From the NCBI GenBank assembly GCA_048263775.1, contig JBLXDU010000002.1, positions 124,001 through 188,000 of the forward strand: 64,000 nucleotides of DNA, read 5' to 3'. The notes under the pieces are model-generated. The model saw only the letters and a list, made by a program, of their open reading frames with translations. It searched no databases and was not told the origin of the DNA. Each line of letters begins with the position of its first letter. The stretch's first letter is position 1. Below are positions 35,277 through 43,820 of the stretch, piece by piece. A program made the position numbers and the translations under genes. Source of the DNA: UBA1479 sp048263775 (GTDB taxonomy: Bacteria; Pseudomonadota; Alphaproteobacteria; Rhodospirillales; Casp-alpha2).

Positions 35277-35750
35277 TTAAACCGCCACCGGCAGGGCCGT
35301 GCGGTAAACCACCTGTTTCAATGAAAAGCTCGATTTGATGGAGGCGACGCCGGTGACCCGCGTTAGCCGATCCATCAAAAACCGCTCGTAAGCGGAAAGG
35401 TCCGCCGTGACCACCCGCAGCAGGTAATCCGCGTCGCCGGTCATCAGGTAGCACTCCATGACCTCGGGCCAGGACCGGATGGTCGCCTCGAACTCCTCCA
35501 GCGCCTTTTCCACCTGCCGCTCCAGGGTCACGCTGATGAAGATCGACACCGGCAGGCCCACGGCCTGCTGATCGACCAGGGTGACGTAGTCGCGGATCAC
35601 GCCCGCGTCCTCCAGCCGCTTGACCCGACGCAGGCAGGGCGAGGCCGACAGACCCACGGCCTCGGCCAGATCGACGTTGCGCATGCGGGCGTTGGTCTGG
35701 ATCGCCGTGAGGATGCGGCGGTCGATGGCATCAAGGTCAATATCTGGCAT
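35277..35750 (-). CDS. Lrp/AsnC family transcriptional regulator
   Basis: A 157-residue regulator. The N-terminal winged-helix domain starts DLDAIDRRILTAIQTNAR and has the recognition helix in LSASPCLRRVKRLEDAG. The C-terminal RAM domain (ligand binding and oligomerisation) has VMECYLMTGDADYLLRV. It is divergent from a large thiamine diphosphate enzyme gene and probably regulates it in response to an amino acid. A palindrome lies between the two. Confidence 0.9.
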   Translation of the reverse strand: MPDIDLDAIDRRILTAIQTNARMRNVDLAEAVGLSASPCLRRVKRLEDAGVIRDYVTLVDQQAVGLPVSIFISVTLERQVEKALEEFEATIRSWPEVMECYLMTGDADYLLRVVTADLSAYERFLMDRLTRVTGVASIKSSFSLKQVVYRTALPVAV

Positions 35751-35780
35751 ATTTCACCAATTTTTAGTCCAGAATAACTA

Positions 35781-35795
35781 ATTTATTGCGTAAAT
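35781..35795. promoter_or_regulatory. Candidate Lrp/AsnC-type operator
   Basis: ATTTATTGCGTAAAT is a perfect 5-bp inverted repeat around TTGCG, AT-rich in a GC-rich genome. It lies 31 bases before the regulator gene and 100 bases before the divergent enzyme gene. This size and composition fit sites of Lrp-family regulators. Confidence 0.45.
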
Positions 35796-35895
35796 ATTCC
35801 ATTCAACGCCTTAGATCGCAAGGAAATACCTGAGATTTTGGCGTAGGATTGCGCCAGATAATGCGCTTCCGCATCCTTTCCGCCCGGAGACCCCC

Positions 35896-38238
35896 ATGGC
35901 CCCTCTCGACACCCCGAACCACCTGATGATCGAACCCAATCCGGGTGCCGGCCCCGACGCGGACACCCTGGCCTGCCTGAGCGATCTGCAGAAACGCATC
36001 CTGTGGCTGTCGACCTGGACCATCCATAACGCCAACCACATCCGCGCCAAGGGTGAGGTCAAGGTCGGCGGGCATCAGGCATCCTGCGCGTCGTCGGCGG
36101 CGCTGATGACGGCGCTGTATTTCCATGCCTTGCGCCCGCAGGACCGGGTCGCCGTGAAACCCCACGCCAGCCCGGTGTTCCATGCCATCCAGTACCTGAT
36201 GGGCAATCAGACGCGGGAGAAACTTGAAAACTTCCGCGGCCTCGGCGGGGCGCAAAGCTATCCGTCGCGCACCAAGGACACGGACGACGTCGATTTCTCC
36301 ACCGGCTCCGTCGGGATGGGCCCGGCCATGACCATGTTCGCCTCCCTGACCCAGGATTACACCCGCCGCCACTTCGAATCCGTCCGCGCGCGCGAACCGG
36401 GGCGCATGATCGCCCTGGTCGGCGATGCCGAAATGGACGAAGGCAACATGTACGAGGCGATCCTCGAAGGCTGGAAGCATAACCTGCGCAATTGCTGGTG
36501 GATCATCGACTACAACCGCCAGAGCCTGGACGGCGTCGTCAACGACAAGCTGTTCCGCCTGATTGACCGTCTGTTCCGCGCCGCCGGTTGGCGCGTGGTC
36601 ATCATGAAGTACGGCAAGCTGATGCGCGACGCCTTCAAAAGACCCGGCGGCAAGGCATTGAAGAAATGGATCAACGATTGCCCCAACGACATGTACGCGG
36701 CCCTCACGTTCCAGGGCGGGGCGGCGTGGCGCGATCATCTGACCGCCGATATCGGCAACGAACCGGGGGTGCCGGAACTGCTGGCGTCCCATACGGATGA
36801 CGAGCTGCAGGACCTGATGTCCAACCTGGGCGGTCACTGCCTGGAAACCATCTGCGAAGCTTTCAAATCCGCCGATGACGACATTCCGACCTGTTTCCTG
36901 GCCTATACCATCAAAGGCTGGGGCCTGCCGCTGGCGGGGCACAAGGACAACCACGCGGGCATCCTCACGCCGGACCAGTTGACGGGGTTCCAGAAAGATC
37001 TGGGCATCAAGGAAGGCCAGGAGTGGGAGCCCTTCGCCGGTATGGAAGACCGGGCGGACGTGCTCGCGGACTTCATCGCCAAGACCCCCTTTATGGGGCC
37101 CGGTGCCAAAGACCGCCGCATGTCGGCCAAGCCCGTCGCCGTGCCGGCCAAGCTGGCCGAAACGGGCAAGGGCAAAGGCTCGACCCAGGAAGCCTTCGGC
37201 AAAATTCTGTTCGAACTGGCGGCGACGGACCAGGACCTGGCCGACCGCATCGTCACCACTTCGCCCGACGTCACCGTGTCCACCAATCTGGGCCCCTGGG
37301 TCAACCGCCGCGGCATCTTCGCCATGGAGGAACGGGAGGACACCTTCCGCAAGGTCAACGTGCCGTCCGTGCAGAAATGGGGGGCGAATGACGAGGGCCA
37401 GCATCTGGAACTGGGCATCGCCGAAAACAACCTGTTCCTGGCCCTGGCGGCCCTGGGCCTCAGCCACGAACTGCACGGCGAGCGCCTGCTGCCCATCGGC
37501 ACGCTGTACGATCCGTTTATTCAGCGTGGCCTGGATGCGCTCAACTACGCCTGTTACCAGGACGCGCGGTTCATGGTGGTGGCGACGCCGGCCGGCGTGA
37601 CCCTGGCGCCCGAAGGGGGCGCCCATCAGTCCGTCGCCACGCCGATGATCGGCATGGGGCAGCCGGGCCTGGCCTATTTCGAGCCGACCTACGCCGACGA
37701 ACTCGAAGCCGTCATGCGCTGGGGCTTCAGCCATATGCAGGCCGAGGACGGGGGATCGGTTTATCTGCGCCTGTCGACCCGACCGCTGGAACAGCCCGAC
37801 CGCAAGATGGACAAGGCTCTGGCCGATCAGGTGATCGCGGGCGCCTATTGGCTGAAGAAGCCGTCGTCAAAAGACGCGGGTGCCATCGTCTATACAGGCG
37901 TGTTGGCGCCGGAAGCCATGGCGGCGGCGGAAAAGCTGGCGGGGAAGAACGGCCCGGGCGTGCTCGCCGTGACTTCGCCGGACCGGCTCTATTCCGATTG
38001 GCGCAAAAACGGTGCCGACAGCCACGCGGCCAAGTTGCTGGGGGCGGTCAAGCCGGGTGGCAAGCTGGTCACCGTCATCGACGGCCATCCGGCGACGCTG
38101 TCATGGCTCGGCGGCGTGCTGGGCCATCGGGTGAGCGCATTGGGGGTCGAGGACTTCGGCCAATGTGGCACGGTCCAGGAACTGTATCGGAAATACGGCT
38201 TGGATGCCGAGGCCATCACGGCGGCATACGCCGCCTGA
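35896..38238 (+). CDS. Thiamine diphosphate enzyme, transketolase / homodimeric 2-oxoacid dehydrogenase E1-like
   Basis: A 780-residue protein with the whole transketolase layout: TPP-binding domain with GDAEMDEGN...N (residues near 175-205), pyrimidine-binding domain, and C-terminal domain. Similarity is closer to AceE-type homodimeric E1 (GGHQASCASSAALMTALYFHAL, TKDTDDVDFSTGSVGMG) than to sugar transketolases. The likely substrate is a 2-oxoacid derived from amino acid breakdown, as suggested by the divergent Lrp regulator; in Pseudomonas an Lrp-type regulator controls the related mdeB. No E2 or E3 gene is near, so the final acceptor is open. Confidence 0.8.
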   Translation: MAPLDTPNHLMIEPNPGAGPDADTLACLSDLQKRILWLSTWTIHNANHIRAKGEVKVGGHQASCASSAALMTALYFHALRPQDRVAVKPHASPVFHAIQYLMGNQTREKLENFRGLGGAQSYPSRTKDTDDVDFSTGSVGMGPAMTMFASLTQDYTRRHFESVRAREPGRMIALVGDAEMDEGNMYEAILEGWKHNLRNCWWIIDYNRQSLDGVVNDKLFRLIDRLFRAAGWRVVIMKYGKLMRDAFKRPGGKALKKWINDCPNDMYAALTFQGGAAWRDHLTADIGNEPGVPELLASHTDDELQDLMSNLGGHCLETICEAFKSADDDIPTCFLAYTIKGWGLPLAGHKDNHAGILTPDQLTGFQKDLGIKEGQEWEPFAGMEDRADVLADFIAKTPFMGPGAKDRRMSAKPVAVPAKLAETGKGKGSTQEAFGKILFELAATDQDLADRIVTTSPDVTVSTNLGPWVNRRGIFAMEEREDTFRKVNVPSVQKWGANDEGQHLELGIAENNLFLALAALGLSHELHGERLLPIGTLYDPFIQRGLDALNYACYQDARFMVVATPAGVTLAPEGGAHQSVATPMIGMGQPGLAYFEPTYADELEAVMRWGFSHMQAEDGGSVYLRLSTRPLEQPDRKMDKALADQVIAGAYWLKKPSSKDAGAIVYTGVLAPEAMAAAEKLAGKNGPGVLAVTSPDRLYSDWRKNGADSHAAKLLGAVKPGGKLVTVIDGHPATLSWLGGVLGHRVSALGVEDFGQCGTVQELYRKYGLDAEAITAAYAA

Positions 38239-38242
38239 GGCG

Positions 38243-38635
38243 TCAGCTGCAACGCAGGCGCAGGCCCGAGCCGTATCCACGGTCTTCCCAGCGCGGCTTG
38301 ATGTACAGCGTCACGCCCGCGGGATATTTGGCGGCCTTGAGGAATTTGACGGTCGCGGTCTGATTGACGGCAAAGCGCATCTCGCGTTTCGCCAGAAGCG
38401 TCTCGCCGTCATGGGTCACGACCATCAGCGTCGCGGTCTTCGGCCACATGTCGCCCCGGTTCTTCATGCGGAACACGGCAGCACCCCCTTCGCAGCGGGC
38501 GTCGATCAGCATGTCCAGGCGCGGCACGCGGACCTGGGCGAGTTCGTCGGCGGCCTGTGCGGATGTCTGCGCGCCGACGAAGGCGGCGGACATCAGGACA
38601 AGGGCGGCGAGGGTGATACGGCGGAAGGTGGTCAT
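38243..38635 (-). CDS. Small secreted protein, unknown function
   Basis: A 130-residue protein with a clear signal peptide (RRITLAALVLMSAAFVGA, cleavage near AQA). The mature part has two cysteines (DARCEGG and the C-terminal LRLRCS), so a disulfide in the periplasm is possible. It contains a possible beta-sandwich pattern (AVFRMKNRGDMWPKTATLMVV). No family is recognised. The stop is 4 bases from that of the convergent enzyme gene. Confidence 0.75.
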   Translation of the reverse strand: MTTFRRITLAALVLMSAAFVGAQTSAQAADELAQVRVPRLDMLIDARCEGGAAVFRMKNRGDMWPKTATLMVVTHDGETLLAKREMRFAVNQTATVKFLKAAKYPAGVTLYIKPRWEDRGYGSGLRLRCS

Positions 38636-38738
38636 GGTCGAATCTCTTCTGTTGGCTCACGTTCTGTGACCAGAGGCCGAATGGGCGGCTCTGGAGTGAA
38701 GCCATTCTCGCAACCGCACCTTGACCCGTGATGGCGGC

Positions 38739-38767
38739 CACCTGACTCGCACCTGACACGGCCTGAC
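38739..38767. repeat. CCTGAC direct repeats at helical spacing, candidate regulator site
   Basis: CACCTGAC occurs at 38739-38746 and 38750-38757, and CCTGAC again at 38762-38767; the starts of CCTGAC are 11 and 10 bases apart. They lie 47-75 bases upstream of an OmpR-family response regulator. That family commonly binds tandem direct repeats with about 10-11 base spacing, so autoregulation is plausible. Confidence 0.4.
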
Positions 38768-38813
38768 GGGATTGAACTGGCGGAGGCAGGCAAAAATTCA
38801 TAATCTGCGCGCC

Positions 38814-39530
38814 ATGACCGCACATATCCTCTTGGTTGAAGACGACGCGCTGATCAGCGGGCTCTTGGAATTCCATCTGAAGTCCGAGGGCTATGGCGTT
38901 GATATCGCGGCAACCGTCGAAGACGCCCTGACCGCCGTCGAAGCCCGCCCGCCCGATCTCATTCTCACCGACCTGGGCCTGCCCGACGAAGACGGCCTGA
39001 CCCTGATCCGCAAGGTGCGCACCCGGTCCAACGTGCCGATCATCGTGCTGAGTGCCCGCACCACCACGGAACAGCGCCTGGCGGCGCTGGAGCTTGGCGC
39101 CGACGATTACCTGACCAAGGGCGTCGATCCCGGTGAATTGCTGCTGCGCATCCGCAATATCCTGTCCCGCGCGCAATCGGGGACGGCCGGGGCTGCCGGA
39201 CGCAGCCCGTTAAGCGCGCCGGGCGCGGACATGGTGCGGTTTTCCGGCTGGACCCTGAACCTCGCGGGCTATACGGCGCAAAACCCCAAGGGCGAGGATG
39301 TTGAATTCACCCGTTCGGAATTCCTGGTCCTGGCGGCCCTGGCGCGGCACCCCGGGCGGGTCGTCAGCCGCGATTCCCTGTTGGATGCCATCAGCGGCTT
39401 CGATGATGCCCCCCTTGACCGCACCATCGACACCTATATCTCGCGCCTGCGCCGCAAGATCGAACCGGACCCGAAAAATCCCACGGTGATCCTCACCATG
39501 AAGGGCGTCGGCTACCGCGTGGTGGAGTAG
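38814..39530 (+). CDS. Response regulator, OmpR/PhoB family
   Basis: A 238-residue two-domain regulator. The receiver has EDDALISG acidic residues, the phospho-acceptor Asp in LILTDLGLP, and the lysine in LTKGVDP (usually KP, here KG). The C-terminal winged helix has TRSEFLVLAALARHPGRVVSRDSLLD and DTYISRLRRKIE. No histidine kinase gene is adjacent, so it is an orphan here. The ATG at 38814 is chosen on domain start. Confidence 0.92.
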   Translation: MTAHILLVEDDALISGLLEFHLKSEGYGVDIAATVEDALTAVEARPPDLILTDLGLPDEDGLTLIRKVRTRSNVPIIVLSARTTTEQRLAALELGADDYLTKGVDPGELLLRIRNILSRAQSGTAGAAGRSPLSAPGADMVRFSGWTLNLAGYTAQNPKGEDVEFTRSEFLVLAALARHPGRVVSRDSLLDAISGFDDAPLDRTIDTYISRLRRKIEPDPKNPTVILTMKGVGYRVVE

Positions 39531-39598
39531 GGGGGGGGCCTTTTGGGCGGCCGCGCGAGGAAATCCGCATTTGCCGCACGGTACCGGCGTCATCGCGG

Positions 39599-39628
39599 TT
39601 TACCTTGCGGCAAAAGGGATGATAGAAC
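39599..39628 (+). promoter_or_regulatory. Candidate promoter for tRNA-Leu
   Basis: TTTACC (39599-39604) and TAGAAC (39623-39628) are 18 bases apart and end 18 bases before the mature tRNA. Matches to consensus are moderate. Confidence 0.35.
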
Positions 39629-39646
39629 AGCGCCCTTCCAAGGTGC

Positions 39647-39733
39647 GCGGGCGTGGCGGAACTGGTAGACGCGCCAGACTCAAAATCTGGTTTCCGCAAG
39701 GAAGTGGGAGTTCGATTCTCCCCGCCCGCACCA
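39647..39733 (+). tRNA. tRNA-Leu(CAA)
   Basis: The acceptor stem GCGGGCG pairs with CGCCCGC (39723-39729), followed by A and an encoded CCA (39731-39733). The anticodon stem CCAGA (39674-39678) pairs with TCTGG (39686-39690) around a loop with anticodon CAA at 39681-39683. A long variable arm (class II tRNA) precedes the T arm GGGAG-TTCGATT-CTCCC. All features fit tRNA-Leu reading UUG codons. Confidence 0.97.
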
Positions 39734-39760
39734 TCCTTCCCTTGAAATGACCCGCCGTCG

Positions 39761-40741
39761 TCAGGCGCTTGCCCGGGCCTCGGCCACCAGCGTCAGCCGC
39801 CACATTTCCCGCTCGTACTTGCTGTAATCGAAGCCGGTCCCCGCATGGATCGTCGAGCGGTTGTCCCAGACCACGACATCGCCCGGCTGCCATTGCCATT
39901 TCACGGTGAATTCGGGCCCGGTGACGGTGGGCAGCATGTTGCGCCAGATCATCACGCTGTCGTCTTCGGCGCCTTCCAGGTCCCATTTGTCCAGGTCCGC
40001 CGGGTCGACTTCCTGCCCCATGGGCACGATGGCGCAGGTCGAACTGTTGAGGCCGTACAGCGACGGCCGGCCGGTGACCGGATGGTTGAGGACGATGGGC
40101 ACGCGGTTGGGCGGGTTTTCCTTGCGCTGTTCGGGGGTCAGCACCGGATAATGGGGCGAGTAGCTGTTGATCTTCTTGTCATGGTGGGCGAGGGAGCAGA
40201 CGGCCTCCAGGCCGTCGAGCTTCTGTCTTTCCGCCGCCGGCAGGGCGGCATAGGCGCCCTGCATGTCGGAGAACAGGGTTTCAGCGCCCTCGGGCGGGGC
40301 CTTGCGGCAGTGGAAGACGGAGCCGACCGGCGGCCTGGCGCGGAACGTGGAATCCGTATGCCATACCGGCCTGCGGGTTTCCGGGTTGTAGCGAATGTCC
40401 GCGTCGCTGGTCAGTTGCGGCACCTGCAGCAGTTGCGCGACGATCTTGCCATCCTCGTTTTTCACGTTGCCGATGCGCAGGATGGGAAAGCCTTTGACGG
40501 ATTTGTCCTCGCGCGCCGTCTGGATTTTGTCCTCGATGACGCCGAAGACCTCGGACCAGCGCACAAGCTGTTCGGGCAACAGGTCGGCGAGTTGCTTGCC
40601 GCGAACGCCGAGCAGCCCGCCGTGGTCCAGCCACAGGCCATGGGCCCAGGCCTGGAAATCCGGGTCGGCAAGGTCGCCGGGCGTGACCTGGTCGATCAAA
40701 ATGCCGAAATCGCCGTTCAGGGACTGGGTAGGATGGTTCAT
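39761..40741 (-). CDS. TauD/TfdA family 2-oxoglutarate-dependent dioxygenase
   Basis: A 326-residue non-haem Fe(II) oxygenase. The iron-binding HxD is in WHTDSTF and the distal histidine in STIHAGTGFD, with the 2-oxoglutarate arginine in REMWRLTL. Members hydroxylate taurine, alkyl sulfates, 2,4-D or other small molecules; the substrate is not clear here. The gene is next to tRNA-Leu and convergent with it. No transporter is beside it. Confidence 0.88.
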   Translation of the reverse strand: MNHPTQSLNGDFGILIDQVTPGDLADPDFQAWAHGLWLDHGGLLGVRGKQLADLLPEQLVRWSEVFGVIEDKIQTAREDKSVKGFPILRIGNVKNEDGKIVAQLLQVPQLTSDADIRYNPETRRPVWHTDSTFRARPPVGSVFHCRKAPPEGAETLFSDMQGAYAALPAAERQKLDGLEAVCSLAHHDKKINSYSPHYPVLTPEQRKENPPNRVPIVLNHPVTGRPSLYGLNSSTCAIVPMGQEVDPADLDKWDLEGAEDDSVMIWRNMLPTVTGPEFTVKWQWQPGDVVVWDNRSTIHAGTGFDYSKYEREMWRLTLVAEARASA

Positions 40742-40951
40742 CGTTGTCTGCCTTTTGTTAGATGTTTCTGATCAAAGGATACGAGTGCCCTCGCGGAAAA
40801 CAAAGCCCCAAAGATGTGCCGATTGCGCCCTTCCTGGCCGCGTTTGACATTTTCCAGCGCCATTGAAGCGTTGTCGGCGCCCATTGTCTCGACGTCGGCC
40901 ACCTGATAGAAGCGCCCGTCGCTTTCACTGACGGGACGGGGCCTTCCGCCT

Positions 40952-41533
40952 ATGCTGCGCCGCCTTTACGACCGAATTCTGGCCCTTGCCGGCCATCGCC
41001 ATGCGGACCGTTGGCTGGCGTTCGTCAGCTTTATCGAAAGCTCGGTCTTTCCCATCCCGCCCGATGTGATGCTGATCCCCATGGTTCTGGCCGACCGGGC
41101 CCGGGCCTGGCGCATCGCCTTCATCTGCACCGTCGCTTCGGTGCTGGGCGGTATGCTGGGCTACGCCATCGGCGCCTTTCTGTTCGATCAGGTCGGCCGG
41201 CCCATGCTGGAATTCTACGGCTATACTGCTAAGTTCGATCAGTTCCGCCAGACCTATGCGGATTGGGGGGCCTGGGCGGTGTTCATCGCCGGCGTCACGC
41301 CCTTTCCTTATAAGGTCATCACCATCCTGTCCGGTCTGGCATCGCTGGACATCTGGGTGTTCTGTGTCGCCTCGGTGCTGGCGCGGGGGCTGCGGTTTTA
41401 TCTGGTGGCGGGGCTGCTGTGGTATTTCGGGGAACCCATCCGGGCCTTCATCGAACGGCGCCTGGGGCTCTTGTTCACGATCTTTTGTCTTCTCCTGGTC
41501 GGCGGGTTCGTGGTTATCAGGTTCGTGCTGTAG
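40952..41533 (+). CDS. DedA/YqaA family membrane protein
   Basis: A 193-residue integral membrane protein with several hydrophobic segments. The sequence FIESSVFPIPPDVMLIPMVLA and FIAGVTPFPYKVITILSGLA match the YqaA/DedA (SNARE-associated) family, thought to act in lipid or polyprenyl carrier movement in the inner membrane. It is followed by dsbB after 9 bases. Confidence 0.85.
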   Translation: MLRRLYDRILALAGHRHADRWLAFVSFIESSVFPIPPDVMLIPMVLADRARAWRIAFICTVASVLGGMLGYAIGAFLFDQVGRPMLEFYGYTAKFDQFRQTYADWGAWAVFIAGVTPFPYKVITILSGLASLDIWVFCVASVLARGLRFYLVAGLLWYFGEPIRAFIERRLGLLFTIFCLLLVGGFVVIRFVL

Positions 41534-41542
41534 GAGACCGCG

Positions 41543-42043
41543 ATGGTGGGCATGCTCGGCGATCCCAAACTGCAACGCTGGTACCCGGCTGCCTTGTTCG
41601 CCATTTCGGCCGGTGCCCTCGGCCTGGCTCTGCATGCCCAGTTCGTCCTGGGGCTGGAGCCCTGCAACCTCTGCCTCTATCAGCGCATTCCCTATGCCGT
41701 GATCGGCCTGTTCGCCGGGGCCTGCATGATGCGCCCCAATGCCAAGGCGGTTCGCGCCGTGGTCGGGCTGGCGGCCCTTGGCTTCGCCATTGGTGCCGCG
41801 ATCGCGGTCTATCACGTAGGTGTGGAGCAGCATTGGTGGGCATCCGCCGTCTGCGGCGGCACGATGCCGACCCTGGGATCGACCATGGACCTGATAGCCG
41901 GATTGTCGGCCCCACCGGAAAAATCCTGCGATTCCGTGGACTGGGTCTTCCTTGGCCTTTCCATGGCGACCTATAATGCGGCCTTCTCCGCCGTCATGGC
42001 CGGGCTGTGCTTTGTCGCCGTCCGCCGCATGAGGGCCGCCTGA
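41543..42043 (+). CDS. dsbB: Disulfide bond formation protein B
   Basis: A 166-residue four-helix membrane protein. The first cysteine pair is CNLC in LGLEPCNLCLYQRIPY and the second pair is formed by Cys in SAVCGGTMP and PEKSCDSVDW. DsbB reoxidises DsbA and passes electrons to quinones. No dsbA is in the window. coq7, a quinone synthesis gene, follows after 30 bases. Confidence 0.93.
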   Translation: MVGMLGDPKLQRWYPAALFAISAGALGLALHAQFVLGLEPCNLCLYQRIPYAVIGLFAGACMMRPNAKAVRAVVGLAALGFAIGAAIAVYHVGVEQHWWASAVCGGTMPTLGSTMDLIAGLSAPPEKSCDSVDWVFLGLSMATYNAAFSAVMAGLCFVAVRRMRAA

Positions 42044-42073
42044 CAGGGCGTTTCAAGGACGCGACGAGGATCC

Positions 42074-42649
42074 ATGGCGACCAAGACCTCTGCGAAGCCA
42101 GCTGCCAAGCCTCGGCGCATGCCGGGCGACCCGTCCAAGGACGAGATGGTCGAACGTATGCTGCGGGTCGACCACGCGGGTGAATACGGTGCCGTGCGCA
42201 TCTACGAGGGCCAGATGGCCGTGCTGGGCGAGAAGGCCAGCGGCGGCGCCATCAAGCACATGGCGGAACAGGAAGAAGTTCATCTGGCCACCTTCAACGA
42301 CCTGGTGGCCGAACGCCGGGTGCGCCCAACGGCGCTGTTGCCGCTGTGGCATCTGGCCGGTTTCGCGCTCGGCGCCGGTACGGCCCTTTTGGGCGAAAAG
42401 GCGGCCCATGCCTGCACCGTCGCGGTCGAGGAAGCCATCGACGAACATTACGCGGCCCAGATCGCGCGCCTGGACGGCGAGGGCGAGGACGATCTGCGCG
42501 ACACCTTCGAAAAATTCCGCCAGGAAGAACTGGAACATCACGACACGGCGCTGGACCTGGGGGCCGAGGAGGCCCCCGGCTATGAGGCCCTGAAGGGGGT
42601 CATCAAGCGGGGATCGAAGCTCGCCATCTGGCTGTCGGAGCGGATCTAA
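42074..42649 (+). CDS. coq7: Demethoxyubiquinone hydroxylase (Coq7)
   Basis: A 191-residue diiron protein. It carries paired glutamate/histidine motifs in DHAGEYGAVRIYEGQ, EQEEVHLATF, EEAIDEHY and EELEHHDTAL, the Coq7 pattern. It adds the last hydroxyl group in ubiquinone synthesis. Coq7 replaces the flavin enzyme UbiF in many alphaproteobacteria. The N-terminal 20 residues are a basic Ala/Lys-rich extension. Confidence 0.94.
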   Translation: MATKTSAKPAAKPRRMPGDPSKDEMVERMLRVDHAGEYGAVRIYEGQMAVLGEKASGGAIKHMAEQEEVHLATFNDLVAERRVRPTALLPLWHLAGFALGAGTALLGEKAAHACTVAVEEAIDEHYAAQIARLDGEGEDDLRDTFEKFRQEELEHHDTALDLGAEEAPGYEALKGVIKRGSKLAIWLSERI

Positions 42650-42680
42650 CCCGCCGCGCGCGCCTGAAGACCATCCAAGA

Positions 42681-42710
42681 CCCAAAAGAAACCAAAAGAA
42701 ACCAAAAGGA
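42681..42710 (+). repeat. Tandem 10-base repeat before the zinc dehydrogenase
   Basis: Three copies of CCAAAAGAAA (the last ends GGA) run directly into the ribosome binding site AAAAGGA. The ATG at 42719 follows 8 bases later. A purine-rich leader repeat such as this can vary in copy number and alter spacing upstream of the start site. Confidence 0.6.
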
Positions 42711-42718
42711 CCAAGACG

Positions 42719-43765
42719 ATGAAGGCAGTGGTATTTCCCGGCGACCGCAAGATCGAGATCATGGATTTCCCCGATCCCCATCCGGGACCGGGCGAGGTCG
42801 TGTTGCAGATCAAGGCGTCCGGCATGTGCGGCAGCGACCTGAAGTACTACCGCAACCCGCCGGGCACCCCGACGCTGGGCCTGGGTGAGCGCAAGGGCCC
42901 GATCATCGCCGGGCATGAACCCTGCGGCGTGGTGGTCGAGGTCGGCGAGGGCGTGTCCGAAGCCCAGGCGCGCATCGGCGACCGCATGATGGATCATCAC
43001 TATTCCGGCTGCGGCGTGTGCAAGCATTGCCGCACGGGCTGGTCGCAGATGTGCATCGACGGCATCACCGTCTACGGCACCACGGGCCACGGCGCCCATG
43101 CGGAATACATGAAGGTGCCGGCCCATACCCTGGTCAAGCTGCCGGACGATCTCAGCTTCACCACCGGTGCGGCAATTTCCTGCGGCACGGGCACGGCCTA
43201 TGGTGCTTTGAAGCGCCTGGACCTGGCCGGGGATGAGACCGTGGTGATCTTCGGCCAGGGGCCTGTGGGGCTCAGCGCCACGCAGTTGGCCAAGGCCATG
43301 GGGGCCAGGGTGATCGCCCTGGATATTTCCGCCGAGCGGCGCAAGTTGGCGGAAGATTTCGGCGCGGACGAGGTCATCGACCCCATGGGCAACGACGTGG
43401 TCGCGGCGATCCGCGATCTGACCGGCGGCGAAGGAGCGCATAAATCCCTCGACTGTTCATCCAACGCCGAAGCCAGGGCCTCGGCCGTGCGCTGCCTGCG
43501 GGCCTGGGGGGTGGCGTGTTTCGTCGGTGAAGGCGGGCAGGTGACGCTCGACGTCAGCCAAGACATCCTGCGGCGTCAGGTTTCCATCCTCGGGTCCTGG
43601 ACTTTTTCCAAGAACGGGCAGGCCGATTGCGCCGCCTTCGTCGCCGAACGCAAGATCGACGTCGATGCCCTGTTCAGCCATCGCTTCACGCTGGATCAGG
43701 CGGATGAAGCCTACAAGCTGTTCGACACTCAGACGACGGGCAAGGGCGTGTTCGTGATGGATTGA
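42719..43765 (+). CDS. Zinc-dependent alcohol/sorbitol dehydrogenase (medium-chain family)
   Basis: A 348-residue MDR enzyme. The catalytic zinc ligands lie in GMCGSD and GHEPCG; the structural zinc site is complete (CGVCKHC then Cys after 7 residues). The NAD-binding turn is GQGPVGLSA. Similarity is to threonine/sorbitol dehydrogenase-like members; the substrate is uncertain. The start is supported by AAAAGGA 8 bases upstream. Confidence 0.88.
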   Translation: MKAVVFPGDRKIEIMDFPDPHPGPGEVVLQIKASGMCGSDLKYYRNPPGTPTLGLGERKGPIIAGHEPCGVVVEVGEGVSEAQARIGDRMMDHHYSGCGVCKHCRTGWSQMCIDGITVYGTTGHGAHAEYMKVPAHTLVKLPDDLSFTTGAAISCGTGTAYGALKRLDLAGDETVVIFGQGPVGLSATQLAKAMGARVIALDISAERRKLAEDFGADEVIDPMGNDVVAAIRDLTGGEGAHKSLDCSSNAEARASAVRCLRAWGVACFVGEGGQVTLDVSQDILRRQVSILGSWTFSKNGQADCAAFVAERKIDVDALFSHRFTLDQADEAYKLFDTQTTGKGVFVMD

Positions 43766-43777
43766 CGCAAATCCCGA

Positions 43778-43795
43778 GCGGGCCATTCGGCCCGC
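43778..43795. terminator. GC-rich hairpin between convergent genes
   Basis: GCGGGCC-ATTC-GGCCCGC is a perfect 7-bp stem with a 4-base loop, 12 bases past the zinc dehydrogenase stop and 25 bases from the trmJ stop. A second palindrome TTTGCGCAAA lies at 43805-43814. No T-run follows, so termination is likely but not certain. Confidence 0.45.
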
Positions 43796-43820
43796 GACGA
43801 CGTATTTGCGCAAAACAGAA

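Noticed and set aside
35803..37734. A 643-codon minus-strand frame opposite the thiamine diphosphate enzyme
   Set aside because: Antisense shadow; composition is His/Arg/Gly/Gln-rich without any domain.
39647..40741. tRNA-Leu as an integration site for a mobile element
   Set aside because: No integrase, no duplicated tRNA 3' end and no change in gene type next to it; the neighbour is an ordinary dioxygenase gene.
40738..40970. A minus-strand reading that ends with an ATGA overlap onto the TauD-type gene and contains GRFYQVADVETMGADN
   Set aside because: Only about half of it has coding-like third positions, the rest does not, and it runs into the antisense of the DedA-like gene; no start with a ribosome binding site was found.
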